Positions 63,809 through 64,000 of a stretch of 64,000 nt of DNA are shown one piece after another. Position numbers and translations under genes: made by a program. Source of the DNA: Microbulbifer aggregans (GTDB taxonomy: Bacteria > Pseudomonadota > Gammaproteobacteria > Pseudomonadales > Cellvibrionaceae). How positions within the stretch are numbered: the first letter of the stretch is position 1; every line of letters begins with the position of its first letter. The stretch is taken from positions 1-64,000 of the forward strand of contig NZ_JAIVKK010000009.1 in the NCBI RefSeq assembly GCF_020524005.1. Reading direction: 5' to 3'. The notes under the pieces were generated by a model. The model had not been told where the DNA came from and made no database searches. It saw only the letters and a list, made by a program, of their open reading frames with translations.

Positions 63809-64000
63809 TCAGGCGAAGTTCTGGTTCACGAAGTCCCAGTTCACCAGTGCCCAGAACGCTTCCAGGTACTTCGGACGTGCGTTACGGTAGTCGATGTAGT
63901 AGGCGTGTTCCCATACGTCGCAGGTCATCAGCGGGGTAACGCTGTCGTCGGTCAGCGGGGTTTCGGCGTTGGAGGTGTTCACGATGGCTACAGAGCCGTC
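63809..64000 (-). CDS. sodB: Iron superoxide dismutase, C-terminal part (cut by window edge)
   Basis: The last 63 codons plus the stop of a cytoplasmic Fe/Mn superoxide dismutase. The metal ligands D and H appear in [16 protein letters not shown], followed by [20 protein letters not shown] and the stop. The sequence style ([14 protein letters not shown], ending WDFVNQNFA) is that of the iron form SodB. The N-terminal two thirds, with the other two His ligands, lie beyond the window. Confidence 0.93.
   Translation of the reverse strand, partial: DGSVAIVNTSNAETPLTDDSVTPLMTCDVWEHAYYIDYRNARPKYLEAFWALVNWDFVNQNFA

Overview
The window looks like a chromosomal segment of a marine gammaproteobacterium close to Microbulbifer or another Cellvibrionales genus. 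I infer this from the GC-rich housekeeping genes (purM/purN, hda, ttcA, selD/selU, bioA, ffs, sodB), the number of outer-membrane uptake proteins (TonB receptor, porin, FadL) and the lipoprotein peptidases. This is a judgement from gene content, not a database match. I saw no tRNA or rRNA gene and no CRISPR array.

Layout. 1-5050: the tail of an integron cassette array. It has five attC sites and small AT-richer cassette genes (alpha/beta hydrolase, membrane proteins, a lipoprotein, a DoxX/DUF417-like protein). It is bounded on the left by the start of an IS110-type transposase and interrupted by a complete IS3-family element. 5100-9500: a catabolic group with a dienoyl-CoA isomerase-like crotonase, an AraC regulator, a Baeyer-Villiger-type monooxygenase and a hydrolase. 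9970-12445: a small membrane protein and the selD-selU pair. 12700-19900: a TonB receptor/PepSY membrane protein operon preceded by a Fur-box-like palindrome, then a DsbD-like transporter and its redoxin partner. 19916-29514: bioA, an ABC exporter pair (ybbA/ybbP type), tesA, ttcA, a lysozyme-like protein, putP and a macrodomain protein. 29776-37300: an Rhs locus with a polymorphic toxin tip, its immunity gene, a displaced second tip with immunity gene, an IS3 remnant and a broken copy of the downstream DUF962 gene. 37451-42547: DUF962 (Mpo1-like) and an RND efflux pair. 42814-46535: Lrp regulator with alanine dehydrogenase, rsmE and a double PTPS-fold protein. 46757-46866: the 4.5S SRP RNA. 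47140-55932: M2 peptidase, a nitrate ABC transporter with a porin and an attenuator-like leader, and FadL. 56166-64000: DUF3108, purN-purM, DUF2066, hda, sodC, a DUF885 peptidase-like lipoprotein and the 3' end of sodB.

How the parts work together. Accessory DNA is concentrated in two places, the integron tail and the Rhs tip region. Related IS3-family elements with nearly the same terminal repeat occur in both. The rest is ordinary core genome in short operons separated by clear intrinsic terminators. Three intergenic gaps (about 21.2-21.36 kb, 25.5-25.64 kb and 63.57-63.71 kb) carry long palindromes. Their outer arms differ completely in sequence yet stay self-complementary, while a short CATCCCTG-containing core is shared. 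This is the least explained structure in the window.
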